Below, piece after piece: positions 1 to 8,482 of a DNA stretch of 47,588 nucleotides; within the stretch, counting starts at the first letter, position 1; each line of letters begins with the position of its first letter. Origin of the DNA: Polyangiaceae bacterium (GTDB lineage Bacteria; Myxococcota_A; Polyangia; Polyangiales; Polyangiaceae); assembly GCA_025936045.1 (NCBI GenBank), contig JAICUB010000047.1, positions 1-47,588 on the forward strand, given 5' to 3'. The position numbers and the translations under genes were made by a program. The notes under the pieces were generated by a model that saw nothing but the letters and a program-made list of their open reading frames with translations, had not been told where the DNA came from and made no database searches.

Positions 1-9
1 ATCGCGAGG

Positions 10-25
10 GCGCCGAGCCCGGCGC
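10..25. terminator. Short GC hairpin at the end of the tail-anchored protein gene
   Basis: GCGCCG at 10-15 pairs with CGGCGC at 20-25 across a four-base loop. It overlaps the last base of the TAG stop of the minus-strand gene at 25-435. No T-run is present, so it is at best a weak terminator, and the left window edge prevents further judgement. Confidence 0.25.
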
Positions 26-435
26 TACGCCCCATGCGTCTTGTAGGCCCAGAACGCGAGCGCGAAAAGCAGCGCGATCGACAGGGCCAGCAAAATTTTG
101 ATCAGCGGATCGGGCTCGATGCGGCGCGCGAGCTCGCGCGCGGCCGCGCGGATTTCCTCGCTTTCGCCGCGCTCCGCGAGCTTGGGAGCGTGCTCGCGCA
201 CGTACGCGTAATTGCCGAGCTCGAACGCACGAACCAGTCGATCGAGCTCCGGGTCAGTAGGAAACCCGAGTACGAAGATCGGCCGTTCGCGTCCGTCCGC
301 CGTGAGCGCGGGGGGTGCCGGCTCGGGCGGGGCTTCCGCCGCGCGCTTTTTGCGCTTGCGCTTGCGCCGGGGCGCCGACGTGGCGTCTGCGGCCTCGGCT
401 TCGGCCGCTGGCTTCTCCGCTGCTTCGTCCGGCAT
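25..435 (-). CDS. Small C-terminally anchored membrane protein of unknown function
   Basis: 136 residues starting at the ATG at 435. The N-terminal third is Ala/Glu-rich and then strongly basic (RRKRKRKKR around residues 23-31). A soluble helical segment follows (about 50-108) with the pattern DPELDRLVRAFELGNYAYVR, which resembles a short TPR-like helix pair. One hydrophobic segment (about 110-130) ends in YKTHGA. That layout predicts a tail-anchored protein with a cytoplasmic domain. The frame stays open further upstream, but the upstream part only mirrors the neighbouring MBOAT gene, so I start at this ATG. I do not recognise a named family. It follows the MBOAT gene on the same strand after about 60 bp and may be co-transcribed. 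Confidence 0.7.
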   Translation of the reverse strand: MPDEAAEKPAAEAEAADATSAPRRKRKRKKRAAEAPPEPAPPALTADGRERPIFVLGFPTDPELDRLVRAFELGNYAYVREHAPKLAERGESEEIRAAARELARRIEPDPLIKILLALSIALLFALAFWAYKTHGA

Positions 436-494
436 GGTCCCGAGCTCGAAACTAGCACCGAGGATGCTGCGGTCAGAACCCGAAAAACCCGGAT

Positions 495-1910
495 TCAGAA
501 CTGAAAGTAAACGAAGGGGACGGCCTCGGCGCTCGCCATCGCCCGGACCCCGAGCGCGGCCCCGAAGAGCGCGACACCCTGAACCGCCGCGGGCAACGTC
601 GCAAAGTGCGAGCGCGAGCGGTCGTACCAGCGCTCCGGCACGTAGTGGCTCGCGAGCCCCACGGCGAGAACGCCGAGGAGCCGCCCGTCGAGGTTCGGAT
701 GGTAGGTCGTGAGCGTCGCGAGCTCCCCGAAGAAGACGCGCGCGGCGGCGAAGCTGTCGGCGCGGAAGAGGATCCACGCCGCGGTGACGAAGTGAAAGGT
801 GAGGACGACGCCGACACTGCGTGTCAGGAGGCTGCGCGCTTCGCCCGGCTTGCGATCGCCGCGCACGAAGCGCGTGAGGGCGAGGCCCGCGCCGTGCAGG
901 CCGCCCCACGCGACGAAGGTCCAATTCGCGCCGTGCCAGAGCCCGCCGAGCAGCATGGTGAGCATCAGGTTGACGTACGTGTGCGCGCGACCGGCGCGGT
1001 TACCTCCGAGGCTGATGTAGAGGTAGTCGCGCAGCCACGTGGAGAGCGAGATGTGCCAGCGGCGCCAGAAGTCGACGAGGTTGTGCGCCTTGTACGGCGC
1101 GTCGAAGTTCTTGGGGAAACGCACGCCGAGCAGCGCCGCGGAGCCGATCGCGATGTCGGTGTAACCGGAAAAATCGCAGTAGATCTGCACGGCGTAGCCG
1201 ACGGCCGCGGCGTAGCACTCGAGCGCCGAATGCTGCAGCGGGGCGTCGAACGTGCGGTCCACCAGGTTCAGCGCGAGGTAATCGCCGATCGCGACCTTCT
1301 TCAAGAGCCCGATCGCGATCAGAAAGAGCGCCTCGCTGCCGGCGCTCGAGTCGAAGCGCGCGGGTCCGGCGAGCTGGGGCAAGAGGTCGCGCGGTCGCAC
1401 GATGGGTCCCGCGACGAGGTGCGGAAAGAACGCCACGAACGTGAGGTATTCGAGGTAGCTCCGGTGCGCGGGAACGTCGCCGCGATAGACGTCGATGACG
1501 TAGCTCATCGATTCGAACGTGAAGAAGCTGATGCCGATCGGCAGCGCCACGTGCAACGCGACCTCGGGCGGGTGGAAGCCGAGCGCGCCGAGCAGCGCTC
1601 GCGCCGACTCCACGCCGAAGTCGAAGTACTTGAAGACGGCGAGCAGGCCGAGGTTCACGCTCGCCGTCACGATGAGCCAGCGCCTCTTGGTGCGGGGGTC
1701 GCGCGCGCGCGCGATGGTGTTGCCGAGCCACCAATCGACGGTCGAAGAGCCCCAGATCAGCGGAACGAAACGCCAGTTCCACTTCGCGTAGAAGAAGTAG
1801 CTCGCGCCGAGCAAGAAGAGCAGTCGGAGCTTGCGTTGCCTGGCCAAGAGCCAGGAGACGACCCAGACGACGGCGAAGAACTCCGCGTAGGCGAGCGTAT
1901 TGAAGAGCAC
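495..1910 (-). CDS. MBOAT family membrane-bound O-acyltransferase (AlgI-like)
   Basis: 471 residues, GTG start. This is a polytopic inner-membrane protein of the AlgI/DltB class, which transfers acyl groups to extracytoplasmic polysaccharides or other acceptors. The family signatures are all visible: KWNWRFVPLI near residue 43, FFPHLVAGPIVRP near 161, YCDFSGYTDIAIG near 244, WRRWHISLSTWLRDY around 282 with the conserved His286, and GGLWHGANWTFVAWGGLHG around 322 with catalytic His326. The length matches AlgI (about 470-520). No AlgJ/AlgX-like SGNH partner is next to it. The divergent neighbour is a polysaccharide deacetylase, so a role in decorating a cell-surface polymer is a reasonable inference; the substrate is unknown. 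Confidence 0.93.
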   Translation of the reverse strand: MLFNTLAYAEFFAVVWVVSWLLARQRKLRLLFLLGASYFFYAKWNWRFVPLIWGSSTVDWWLGNTIARARDPRTKRRWLIVTASVNLGLLAVFKYFDFGVESARALLGALGFHPPEVALHVALPIGISFFTFESMSYVIDVYRGDVPAHRSYLEYLTFVAFFPHLVAGPIVRPRDLLPQLAGPARFDSSAGSEALFLIAIGLLKKVAIGDYLALNLVDRTFDAPLQHSALECYAAAVGYAVQIYCDFSGYTDIAIGSAALLGVRFPKNFDAPYKAHNLVDFWRRWHISLSTWLRDYLYISLGGNRAGRAHTYVNLMLTMLLGGLWHGANWTFVAWGGLHGAGLALTRFVRGDRKPGEARSLLTRSVGVVLTFHFVTAAWILFRADSFAAARVFFGELATLTTYHPNLDGRLLGVLAVGLASHYVPERWYDRSRSHFATLPAAVQGVALFGAALGVRAMASAEAVPFVYFQF

Positions 1911-1969
1911 GGAAGCGAGACGCTCCGGGCGGGCTGACGGCGGAGCGCGGGCGAGGCTACTACATCGGG

Positions 1970-2770
1970 GTGCAGCCGTTGTTCTCGCCCCTGCGTGCGG
2001 CGTTTTGGATCGCGAGCGCCGCCGGAATTTTTTTCGCGGTGCGGGCCCTCACGGGGTCGCCGGCGCCGCTCGGCCTGGTCACGGCGGCTTTCGTCGCGCT
2101 CGGCACGCTCGGCACGCTCGGCACGCTTCTCCCGGGGCTCGGCCTGTTCGGCGCGGTATATACGCGCGGCCCGGCCGAACGTCGCGAGCTCGCGCTCACC
2201 TTCGACGACGGCCCGAACCCGGCGTCGACGCCGCGCGTGCTCGCGATGCTCGCCGAGCACGGGGTCAAGGCGACGTTCTTCGTCGTCGGCGAGAAAGCCC
2301 TCGCGCATCCGGAGCTCGTGCGTGAGCTGGCCCGGGCGGGGCACGGCGTCGGCATCCACGGCCACGTTCACGATCGGCTCTACGCGCTGCGCTCGGCCCG
2401 GTTCGTCGAGCGCGATGTCGCGCGCGCGGTCGCGGCGGTCGAGACCACACTCGGTGTCGCGCCCACGCTATTTCGCCCGCCCGTCGGCTTCGTCAGCGGC
2501 GCCGTCGCCGTCTCCGTCGAGCGCGCAGGGCTCACGCTCGTCGGCTGGAGCGCGCGGAGCCTCGACGGCCTCGCGAACGCAACGCCGGCCCGCGTGCTCG
2601 CGCGTGCGACGCGAGCGCTCGAAAATGGCGCGATCCTGCTCTTGCACGACGCCGCCGAGCGCGACGACCACGAGCCCGCCTGCCTCGCGATTCTCGGCGA
2701 GCTCCTCACGCGCATGAAAGATCGGGGTCTCGCGGCGGTTACCGTGGACGCGCTCCGGCGGCCGCTTTAG
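1970..2770 (+). CDS. Polysaccharide deacetylase (NodB domain), membrane-anchored
   Basis: 266 residues, GTG start, 59 bp from the divergent MBOAT gene. Two hydrophobic segments (about 10-28 and 32-62) anchor the protein; the NodB homology domain follows from about residue 70. Motif 1 is TFDDGPNP with Asp79/Asp80. The metal histidines are His130 and His134 in IHGHVH. Motif 3 is RPPVG from Arg169, motif 4 is VGWSARSLDG near 191, and motif 5 is LLLHD with His226. All catalytic and metal positions are therefore kept. The family removes N- or O-acetyl groups from chitin-like, peptidoglycan or exopolysaccharide chains. The second membrane segment contains a perfect 9 bp tandem repeat giving repeated LGT. 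Substrate is unknown. Confidence 0.92.
   Translation: MQPLFSPLRAAFWIASAAGIFFAVRALTGSPAPLGLVTAAFVALGTLGTLGTLLPGLGLFGAVYTRGPAERRELALTFDDGPNPASTPRVLAMLAEHGVKATFFVVGEKALAHPELVRELARAGHGVGIHGHVHDRLYALRSARFVERDVARAVAAVETTLGVAPTLFRPPVGFVSGAVAVSVERAGLTLVGWSARSLDGLANATPARVLARATRALENGAILLLHDAAERDDHEPACLAILGELLTRMKDRGLAAVTVDALRRPL
2098..2127 (+). repeat. 9 bp perfect tandem repeat (three copies) inside the deacetylase gene
   Basis: The unit GCTCGGCAC occurs three times in a row, followed by a partial GCT. It is in frame and encodes LGTLGTLGTL within the second predicted membrane helix. Copy-number change would add or remove three residues without a frameshift. Confidence 0.85.
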
Positions 2771-2779
2771 CCTGATTTC

Positions 2780-3205
2780 ATGCGTCCCTCGGCTGTCTTC
2801 GGTTTCGCCGCCGCCGTGCTTTCGGTCGCGTCCGTCGCGCTCGCCGCCTGGTCGCAGGGCGCCGAGATTTCGGCGACCGTGCACGGCCATGCATTCAAGC
2901 GCGTCGAGGTGGAGAGTTCGGATTGCGTGTTGAACTACAAGCTCTACTTCGACGCGCCCGCCGACGGCTACGCGAGCGGCGCGCCGACCCGCAACGTGTA
3001 TCTCTTTCGCGCGCGGATCGAGTTCGCGAGCGACAAGGTCGCGACGCTGCCCGTCTTCGCGAACCGCGCGCCCGGCGCGCGCATGTACGAGAACCACTTC
3101 GACTCGAGCGCCGAGGGCTGCTGGGTCAAGGACAAGCAGGCGCTCCGCCGCGTCAAAGTAGAAGGCTGCCGCGGCGACGGCTGTACGCCCGAATTCTTCC
3201 ACTGA
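2780..3205 (+). CDS. Secreted small protein of unknown function
   Basis: 141 residues beginning nine bases after the deacetylase stop, so probably the second gene of that operon. Residues 1-22 form a clear signal peptide ending ALA. The mature part (about 118 residues) has no membrane segment and four cysteines (Cys48, Cys118, Cys129, Cys134), suggesting two disulfides, including a C-terminal CRGDGC cluster. The composition is mixed alpha/beta (VYLFRARIEFASDKVATLPVF). I do not recognise a family. Context suggests an exported accessory protein; a link to the deacetylase is only positional. There is no good Shine-Dalgarno sequence, and a -10-like hexamer TAGCCT lies six bases before the ATG, but the gene may equally be read from the upstream transcript. 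Confidence 0.75.
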   Translation: MRPSAVFGFAAAVLSVASVALAAWSQGAEISATVHGHAFKRVEVESSDCVLNYKLYFDAPADGYASGAPTRNVYLFRARIEFASDKVATLPVFANRAPGARMYENHFDSSAEGCWVKDKQALRRVKVEGCRGDGCTPEFFH

Positions 3206-3206
3206 C

Positions 3207-3232
3207 GCGCCCCTCGAAACGAGCGCGGGCGC
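3207..3232. terminator. Strong bidirectional hairpin between convergent genes
   Basis: GCGCCC (3207-3212) pairs with GGGCGC (3227-3232), and directly inside it CTCG (3213-3216) pairs with CGAG (3220-3223) around an AAA loop, with a three-base bulge on one side. It lies in the 37 bp gap between two convergent genes, where a bidirectional terminator is expected. No long T-run follows on either strand. Confidence 0.5.
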
Positions 3233-3242
3233 CCTTGCGAGC

Positions 3243-5192
3243 CTACGCGCGGCGCAAATCGCTCTGAAACGGCGACTCGTTTTGCGGGAACAACAACCAA
3301 AAAAACAGAGCGCGCACTTCGAGGTACTCCGCGGCGGCGAGCTCGATCAGGTGCGGGGGCACGGCGTCGATCGGCATCCCCTCCCACTCGAAGCTTGCGA
3401 CCTGCCGCGCGAGTGCGACGAGCCCCGATAGCCGCAGGCGATCGTGGGCGCGCCAGCAGCGGACCGTCGCCTGATGCGCTGCCGCGGCGAACTCGGGCCG
3501 CGCGACGAGGCGTTCGGGACGCGCGACCCCGTCGAGGCCCGCAGCCCAGCAGAGCCAACAGAGGGCCGCCCAATCCGCGCGCGCGACGCCGAGCAACCGG
3601 CGCGTGGAGCCCACGAGCGGCACCCTTTCGTCGAGCTCGACTTCCGTGATTTCCGGGCCGTTTTCGCCCTCATCCTCGATGCGTGCGCTGCGGCGACCGA
3701 GCACGAGCGGACCGCGCGGCAAGAGCGCCGCGGTGTCCGGCGGGGCCCAGCTCGGCACCTGACCGCCGCGCCGGGCGAGCTCGCGTCGCACCAAGAGGAG
3801 CCGCGTTGCGTAAAGTTCGAGCGTACGCAGCACGACATCGAGCGGTTGCTGCGCCTCGACTTCGACGAGCTCTTCGTCCGGCGCCGCAACGCCGTCCACG
3901 GCGGGACGGAACGGGAACGCGTCGTACGTCACGCGCACGAAGTCGCGTAAGGATCGAGCGGCGTCGGGGGCCTCCCTTTCGGCGCGCTCGGCGGCCGCGA
4001 GCGCGCCTTCCGGCTCGCCGTGCTCGACGCAGAGGAGCGCGCGCCCCATCGCCGCCAGCGCCTGGTCCGGCGCGAGAAGCAGCGAAATGTCGAAATAATC
4101 GAGGGCAGCCGGGGCATTGCCCTCGAGGCTCGAGGCGAGCGCGCGGAACAAGACAGCCGGCGCCGCACCGCCGATGACCGCTCCGAGCAACGAGCTCAGC
4201 GTGGCGCTCTTCGCGAGCGCGACTTCGTTCGCTCGTGCGGTCGCGACGTCGGAGCGGAGCGCTGCGGTTCGCGTCTCCGCGAAGCGGACGTAAGCGGTGA
4301 GGTCGCCGCACTTGGCAACGCTGCGAGCGACGAACGCCGCGGCCGCTCGCGGGGAGGACGCGCCCGCTCGCTCGAGCTCGGACAGAGGAGCGGCGTTCGA
4401 GTCCGCGTCGAGGTCGCGTCCCGCGACGAGTGCCGCGCCGCGGGGGTCGAGCAGCCCTCCGAAGTCCACCCGCTTCACGAGGCCGCCCGTCGCGTCCAAG
4501 TGCTCCCAGCTGCCGACCGGCTCGCCGTGCTCGTGTTGCCCGCGCACCTCGGCGATGCGCGCGTCTTCGTACGGGCTCGTGCTCGGCGAGAAGCGCGCGA
4601 GGTAATCGCCGTGCCGCTGGCCGTTCTCGTCGATGCCCGTGCGTTCCGCGAGCGTGCCGTCAGGGAAAAAGCGCCGGTGCGCGCGCGCCTGCCCCGCCGT
4701 CGCGTCGAGCTCGTCGGCGACCACGCCGTCGGCGTCGTAGTACCGGAGCGTCGCCGAACCGTTCGCCTGCTCGATACGCAGGACGTAACGGCGGTTCGTC
4801 TCGTCGAAGCGCGCTTCGGGCGGCACGGCGCCCCGACGCTCGGGCCAGGGCGTGCCGTCCTCGCAGAGCGGTCGCCCCTCGGCGTCGTAGAAAATCTCTT
4901 CGATCAGGCGGCCGACGCTGTAGCGCGCGCGGATCTCACGGGCGCCGGGCGGCACGCAACAGGGGCGCAGAGCCGCGGCCCCGGGCGTCCCGTGGCTGTA
5001 GCGCGAAAGCAGCCCGTCGAGCTCGCCGTGCGCGTAGGAGCCACGGGCGACGACCGAGCCGTCGTCGCGAAATGCGGTGAACGCGCCGTGCAATCGACCG
5101 GCCGCGTCGCGCTCGACGATTTCCCACAGCGCCATGTCGCCGTTGAACGTCGCGTTTGCCGGGATCTTCTCCGGCCGCACCGGGGTCGTCAT
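3243..5192 (-). CDS. MORN/YwqK-like repeat protein with helical C-terminal region
   Basis: 649 residues, ATG start. The N-terminal 250 residues carry several degenerate beta repeats of the MORN/YwqK type, for example LHGAFTAFRDDGSVVARGSY, ELDGLLSRYS, ARYSVGRLIEEIFYDAEG, NGQRHGDYLARF and HGEPVGSWEHLDATG. The rest is Ala/Leu/Glu/Arg-rich and helical, with a TPR-like piece ALLCVEHGEPEGALAAAERAE near the middle. There is no signal peptide, so it is probably cytoplasmic. Its start lies 20 bp downstream of the Hsp70-like gene, so the two are almost certainly co-transcribed. YwqK-type repeats are sometimes annotated as antitoxin; nothing here supports that. A partner or client of the chaperone-like ATPase is an inference. 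Confidence 0.8.
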   Translation of the reverse strand: MTTPVRPEKIPANATFNGDMALWEIVERDAAGRLHGAFTAFRDDGSVVARGSYAHGELDGLLSRYSHGTPGAAALRPCCVPPGAREIRARYSVGRLIEEIFYDAEGRPLCEDGTPWPERRGAVPPEARFDETNRRYVLRIEQANGSATLRYYDADGVVADELDATAGQARAHRRFFPDGTLAERTGIDENGQRHGDYLARFSPSTSPYEDARIAEVRGQHEHGEPVGSWEHLDATGGLVKRVDFGGLLDPRGAALVAGRDLDADSNAAPLSELERAGASSPRAAAAFVARSVAKCGDLTAYVRFAETRTAALRSDVATARANEVALAKSATLSSLLGAVIGGAAPAVLFRALASSLEGNAPAALDYFDISLLLAPDQALAAMGRALLCVEHGEPEGALAAAERAEREAPDAARSLRDFVRVTYDAFPFRPAVDGVAAPDEELVEVEAQQPLDVVLRTLELYATRLLLVRRELARRGGQVPSWAPPDTAALLPRGPLVLGRRSARIEDEGENGPEITEVELDERVPLVGSTRRLLGVARADWAALCWLCWAAGLDGVARPERLVARPEFAAAAHQATVRCWRAHDRLRLSGLVALARQVASFEWEGMPIDAVPPHLIELAAAEYLEVRALFFWLLFPQNESPFQSDLRRA

Positions 5193-5212
5193 GGCCAGAG
5201 CCTGACGCTCGC

Positions 5213-6763
5213 TCAGGCGGCCGCAACCGAGCCGGGCTGGCCGAGCACGTAACGTCGCGAATAGCCGCGCGTCGCGTTCTCGATCGAGACCCAGATCGCG
5301 CCGTCACGTCCGTACCCGTAGCGTTCGACGATCTCGACTTCGCCGTCGCCGAGGCGCTGGTCGAGCGGAATGCTCGCGAGGTCCGCGCGCTCGACGAGCG
5401 CCGCGTCGTAAGGGAACAAGATGTCGCCCCATGGCGTCATGTCGCCGCGGGGTTGGCCCGTGGCGTCGATCTCGCTGCATTCGAGGAAGCGAAGATGGCC
5501 GACGGCGTGCACGGGCCGGTAGCGGCGCTCGACGCTGAGCCCGTCCTCTTCCGGCAACGAACCTTTGCTGATGATGGGATCGAAGATCTTGTTACGTCCG
5601 GCTTCGCCCTCACGCCACACGCCGAAGTGGCGAGTAACGGCCTCGCGCACGAAAATGTGCGCCTCCGGGTCCGCCGCGATGGCGAGGCCGACCGCGGTCG
5701 CGGCATGGGGTTGCGGCGCAATCAGCACCTTGCGCTTGTAGCGCTCGCGCAGCACCTTGCCGACGAGCGGAAAGGCCGTGCCGCCGCCGACGAGGTAAAC
5801 GCCGCCGAGCTCGCGCGTGTTGGTCGGATCATGACCGTGCTCGGCCACGCCCGCGAGGATGCGCTCGAGCAGCTCGAGCGTCCGCGTCACGAGCGGCATG
5901 CACGCTTCGTTGACGGCGGCCATCTCGAGCGTGACGAGATCGAGCCCTTCGATGGCCGCTCCGAAGTCGAGCGACAGCTTACGGTTCGACGGGCCGAGCG
6001 CCTCTTTGGCCTCGCGGCAAATCTCGAGCAGGTGCGCGCGCCGTACCGGGGTGAGCGAACGCGCGTCGATGCCCGCTGAGTCGAGCGCCAGGTCGAGGAT
6101 GACGGCGTCGAAATCCTCGCCGCCGAGCCGGCCGATGCCTTCGCTCGCGATGAGGTCGAAACGCCGATCGACGAGCGAGACGGCCGACGTATCGAACGTC
6201 CCGCCGCCGAGATCGTAAACGACGACGTAGCGCTTCGGCGAACGCTTACCGAGCGTCGACAGGTGGTTGTGGGCGTACTCGATCGCCGCCGCGGTCGGCT
6301 CGTTGATGAGCCCGAGCACCTGAAAGCCGGCACGCCTGAAGGCTTCGACGGTAAGGTAGCGCTGGCTCGTCGACGCGTTCGCCGGCACCGCTACCATCGT
6401 CTCGAGCGGCTCGAGCTCGTCGAGCTCGAGATTCGAGCGCTCGAGCAGCATACGCCTCAGAAACACGAGGTACTCGGTCGTCAGCTCGAGCGCCGTTCGA
6501 TCGATGCCGAGATCGCGCAGTCGTTCGTCGGGTAAACGCCCGCCGGCCTCGCGCTTGATCGAGCGAATGATGGTCTGGCTTTCCGCGCTGATGCCCGCGG
6601 CTGCTTCCCAGCCGAGCGCGAGCTCGCCGCGCCCGCGCACAGCGAGGCCCGGCACGAACTCCGCGAAACCCCGCGGCGTTTCGAAGACAGCCACGGGGTA
6701 TCGCCCATCGACCGCCGCTGCCACGACTGTCCGCGTCGTTCCGAAGTCGATACCGATCCGCAT
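5213..6763 (-). CDS. Hsp70-family ATPase with a short non-canonical C-terminus
   Basis: 516 residues, ATG start. The actin-fold ATPase domain is complete: phosphate-1 loop IGIDFGTTRT (3-12), connect-1 LINEPTAAAIEYA (152-164), phosphate-2 DLGGGTFDT (184-192), and adenosine motif YLVGGGTAFPLVGKVLRERY (323-342). DnaK proteins are about 640 residues with a substrate-binding domain and lid. Here only about 130 residues follow the ATPase domain, they do not show the usual hydrophobic linker or lid, and they look beta-rich. It is thus a specialised Hsp70 relative, not the housekeeping DnaK; no dnaJ or grpE is adjacent. The downstream gene encodes a MORN-like repeat protein in the same transcript. 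Confidence 0.9.
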   Translation of the reverse strand: MRIGIDFGTTRTVVAAAVDGRYPVAVFETPRGFAEFVPGLAVRGRGELALGWEAAAGISAESQTIIRSIKREAGGRLPDERLRDLGIDRTALELTTEYLVFLRRMLLERSNLELDELEPLETMVAVPANASTSQRYLTVEAFRRAGFQVLGLINEPTAAAIEYAHNHLSTLGKRSPKRYVVVYDLGGGTFDTSAVSLVDRRFDLIASEGIGRLGGEDFDAVILDLALDSAGIDARSLTPVRRAHLLEICREAKEALGPSNRKLSLDFGAAIEGLDLVTLEMAAVNEACMPLVTRTLELLERILAGVAEHGHDPTNTRELGGVYLVGGGTAFPLVGKVLRERYKRKVLIAPQPHAATAVGLAIAADPEAHIFVREAVTRHFGVWREGEAGRNKIFDPIISKGSLPEEDGLSVERRYRPVHAVGHLRFLECSEIDATGQPRGDMTPWGDILFPYDAALVERADLASIPLDQRLGDGEVEIVERYGYGRDGAIWVSIENATRGYSRRYVLGQPGSVAAA

Positions 6764-6798
6764 GTGTGCGCGCGTCGGCCCTCGCTGGGCTCGCGGTC

Positions 6799-6804
6799 AC
6801 TATA
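6799..6804 (-). promoter_or_regulatory. Candidate -10 element for the Hsp70-like gene
   Basis: On the minus strand TATAGT is found 35 bases before the Hsp70-like start codon, in the 145 bp gap after the histidine kinase stop. It is one of the few AT-rich hexamers in the region and fits a sigma-70 -10 box. I cannot identify a convincing -35 box, so this is tentative. Confidence 0.3.
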
Positions 6805-6908
6805 CAGCGGACGATTGGCCGGAGGGCCTACTCTTTTTTGCCACGTTTCAGTGGTCTTGAGCGGAGCACCGTAGCGCGACGAGTGCGCGTTCGCGGCGGC
6901 TCCCGCGT

Positions 6909-8381
6909 CTAACCGAGCGGCGCGTCGCTCGCCGTGACGCGAGCGTCCGGCAGCTCGACGACGAAGCGCGCGCCGCGTGAGTGTTCGAGGTCGAGCTCGA
7001 TCGTGCCGCCCGCTGCTTCGACGAGCCCGCGGCACACGGCGAGTCCGAGCCCCGTGCCTTTGCCGGTTTCTTTGGTCGTGACGAACGGCTCGAACAAGCG
7101 TTCCCGCACGATTTCGGCCACGCCCGGGCCGTCGTCGCTGACGCAGAGCTCGACGCCTTGCGCGGACCGGGACGCCTCGATCCGGATGTGACCACCGGAG
7201 CCGGCGGCGTCCGCGGCGTTGAGCACGAGGTTCAAGAGCACCTGCACGAGCTGCTCGCGACTGAGCGTCACGCGCGGCAAGTCGCCGTGCACGTCGAGCG
7301 CGAGGTCGACGCCATGCAGCGCGGGGTGCGGCATCACGAGCGCGGCGGTGTCGTGCACCGCGGCCTCGACGTCGCCGGGCTGCCGCGAATCGACGCCGGC
7401 CGTGGAGGGCCGCGCGAAGGCGAGTAGATCGCGCAAGATGCGGTGGATACGCTCGGTTTCGCGACGCATGCGCTGGAGAAAATCGCGCTCCATGTCCGGC
7501 TCGAGGCCGCCGGCGAGCAGCAGATCCTCGAGTCCCATCAGCGCCGCGATGGGGTTGCCGATCTCGTGGGCGAGGCCGGCCGCGAGCCGGCCCACGGAAG
7601 CGAGCCGCTCGGAGCGCACGAGCTGTTCCTGGGTTTCACGCAGCTTTTGCGTTGCGTGCTCCACCTCGTCCACCTTCGCGCGCAGCTTGTCTTCTTCGGA
7701 AAGCAGACGCGCGGTCATCGTATTCAGGCTCTGTCCGAGCTCGCTGAGCTCGCGAACGGCCGTCTTCGGTACCGCCAGGTGGCGCGCGCCGCTCGCGACG
7801 CGTTCCGCCGAGTGAGCGAGGCCGTCGAGGGGTCGCACGATGAGGCGCGTGAGCGCGAAGTAGGTCGCGGTGAGCAGCGCGAGCGCGACGAGCGCCGTGT
7901 AGAGCGCGAGCAAGCGCAAGAGCGGCGCCGTGTGCGACGCGTCGTCGTCCGTGCGCACGATCGCGACGACGGCGCCGGGCCCGCGCGGCACGAGCACCGC
8001 GAGCGCGCGGCCGTGCGACGTGGTCACGTCGGCGATGCCTTCCTTGTTCGGGCGCGCCGAGCGCGGGAGCGCGTCGACCGCGCTCGGCTCGCCCACGCGT
8101 ACGAGCGCCGCCCCGTCCGTCCCGTACACGCCGATGGCCTCGAGACCCTCGGCGCCGAGCTGCGACCGAACGAGCGGCATCAACTCCTCGCTCGAGCGCC
8201 CGAGCCCGACCGTCGCGACGTGACCGGCGATGGTACGGCCGAGTGACCGAGCGTGCGACTCGCGCAGCTTCTGCAACGTGAGGCTCGTGTAGGTGGCGAC
8301 CGCGAAGAACAGCGGCACGAACGCCACGAGCAAGAGGCTGCCCAGCAAGAGCAGGAGCCGAAGCCTCAGACCGGCTCGCAC
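6909..8381 (-). CDS. Membrane sensor histidine kinase (HAMP, HisKA, HATPase)
   Basis: 490 residues, GTG start. Membrane helix 1 (about 8-32), an extracytoplasmic sensor region (33-150), helix 2 (about 154-178), a HAMP linker (about 178-230), a short coiled coil (230-258), then the dimerisation domain with phospho-acceptor His272 in LAAGLAHEIGNPIAA. The ATPase domain shows the N box around LLNLVLNAADAAG (Asn384/Asn388), G1 DDGPG (416-420), the F box and G2 GKGTGLG (440-446). Every catalytic box is intact. There is no fused receiver and no response regulator beside it, so it is an orphan kinase. It is divergent from a diguanylate cyclase and both promoters carry the same 8 bp motif, suggesting co-regulation. 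The HEIGNP H-box is like that of NtrB/AtoS-type kinases. Confidence 0.94.
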   Translation of the reverse strand: MRAGLRLRLLLLLGSLLLVAFVPLFFAVATYTSLTLQKLRESHARSLGRTIAGHVATVGLGRSSEELMPLVRSQLGAEGLEAIGVYGTDGAALVRVGEPSAVDALPRSARPNKEGIADVTTSHGRALAVLVPRGPGAVVAIVRTDDDASHTAPLLRLLALYTALVALALLTATYFALTRLIVRPLDGLAHSAERVASGARHLAVPKTAVRELSELGQSLNTMTARLLSEEDKLRAKVDEVEHATQKLRETQEQLVRSERLASVGRLAAGLAHEIGNPIAALMGLEDLLLAGGLEPDMERDFLQRMRRETERIHRILRDLLAFARPSTAGVDSRQPGDVEAAVHDTAALVMPHPALHGVDLALDVHGDLPRVTLSREQLVQVLLNLVLNAADAAGSGGHIRIEASRSAQGVELCVSDDGPGVAEIVRERLFEPFVTTKETGKGTGLGLAVCRGLVEAAGGTIELDLEHSRGARFVVELPDARVTASDAPLG

Positions 8382-8388
8382 GCGGTGA

Positions 8389-8472
8389 CGGTATCACGGC
8401 GATCCCGCCGATTTCGCGGAGCGAGCCCGCGGTCCCTCAAAACTGGGCCCGGGACCCGCCGAGCTGATACCG
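8389..8472. promoter_or_regulatory. Inverted pair of TGATACCG motifs in the divergent kinase/cyclase promoter
   Basis: CGGTATCA at 8389-8396 is the exact reverse complement of TGATACCG at 8465-8472. Relative to each divergent gene the motif has the same orientation and nearly the same position: seven bases before the kinase GTG and ten before the cyclase ATG. It may be an operator shared by both genes, or part of two extended -10-like elements (GATACC) giving very short leaders. Sequence symmetry is directly visible; function is inferred. Confidence 0.5.
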
Positions 8473-8482
8473 CGAGTCTACG

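Noticed and set aside
436..924. N-terminal extension of the first minus-strand gene
   Set aside because: The extra residues are an Arg-rich antisense-type translation of the MBOAT gene end; the ATG at 435 gives a sensible protein.
3243..5192. Toxin-antitoxin assignment for the YwqK-like protein
   Set aside because: The repeats alone do not indicate an antitoxin and no toxin-like gene is adjacent.
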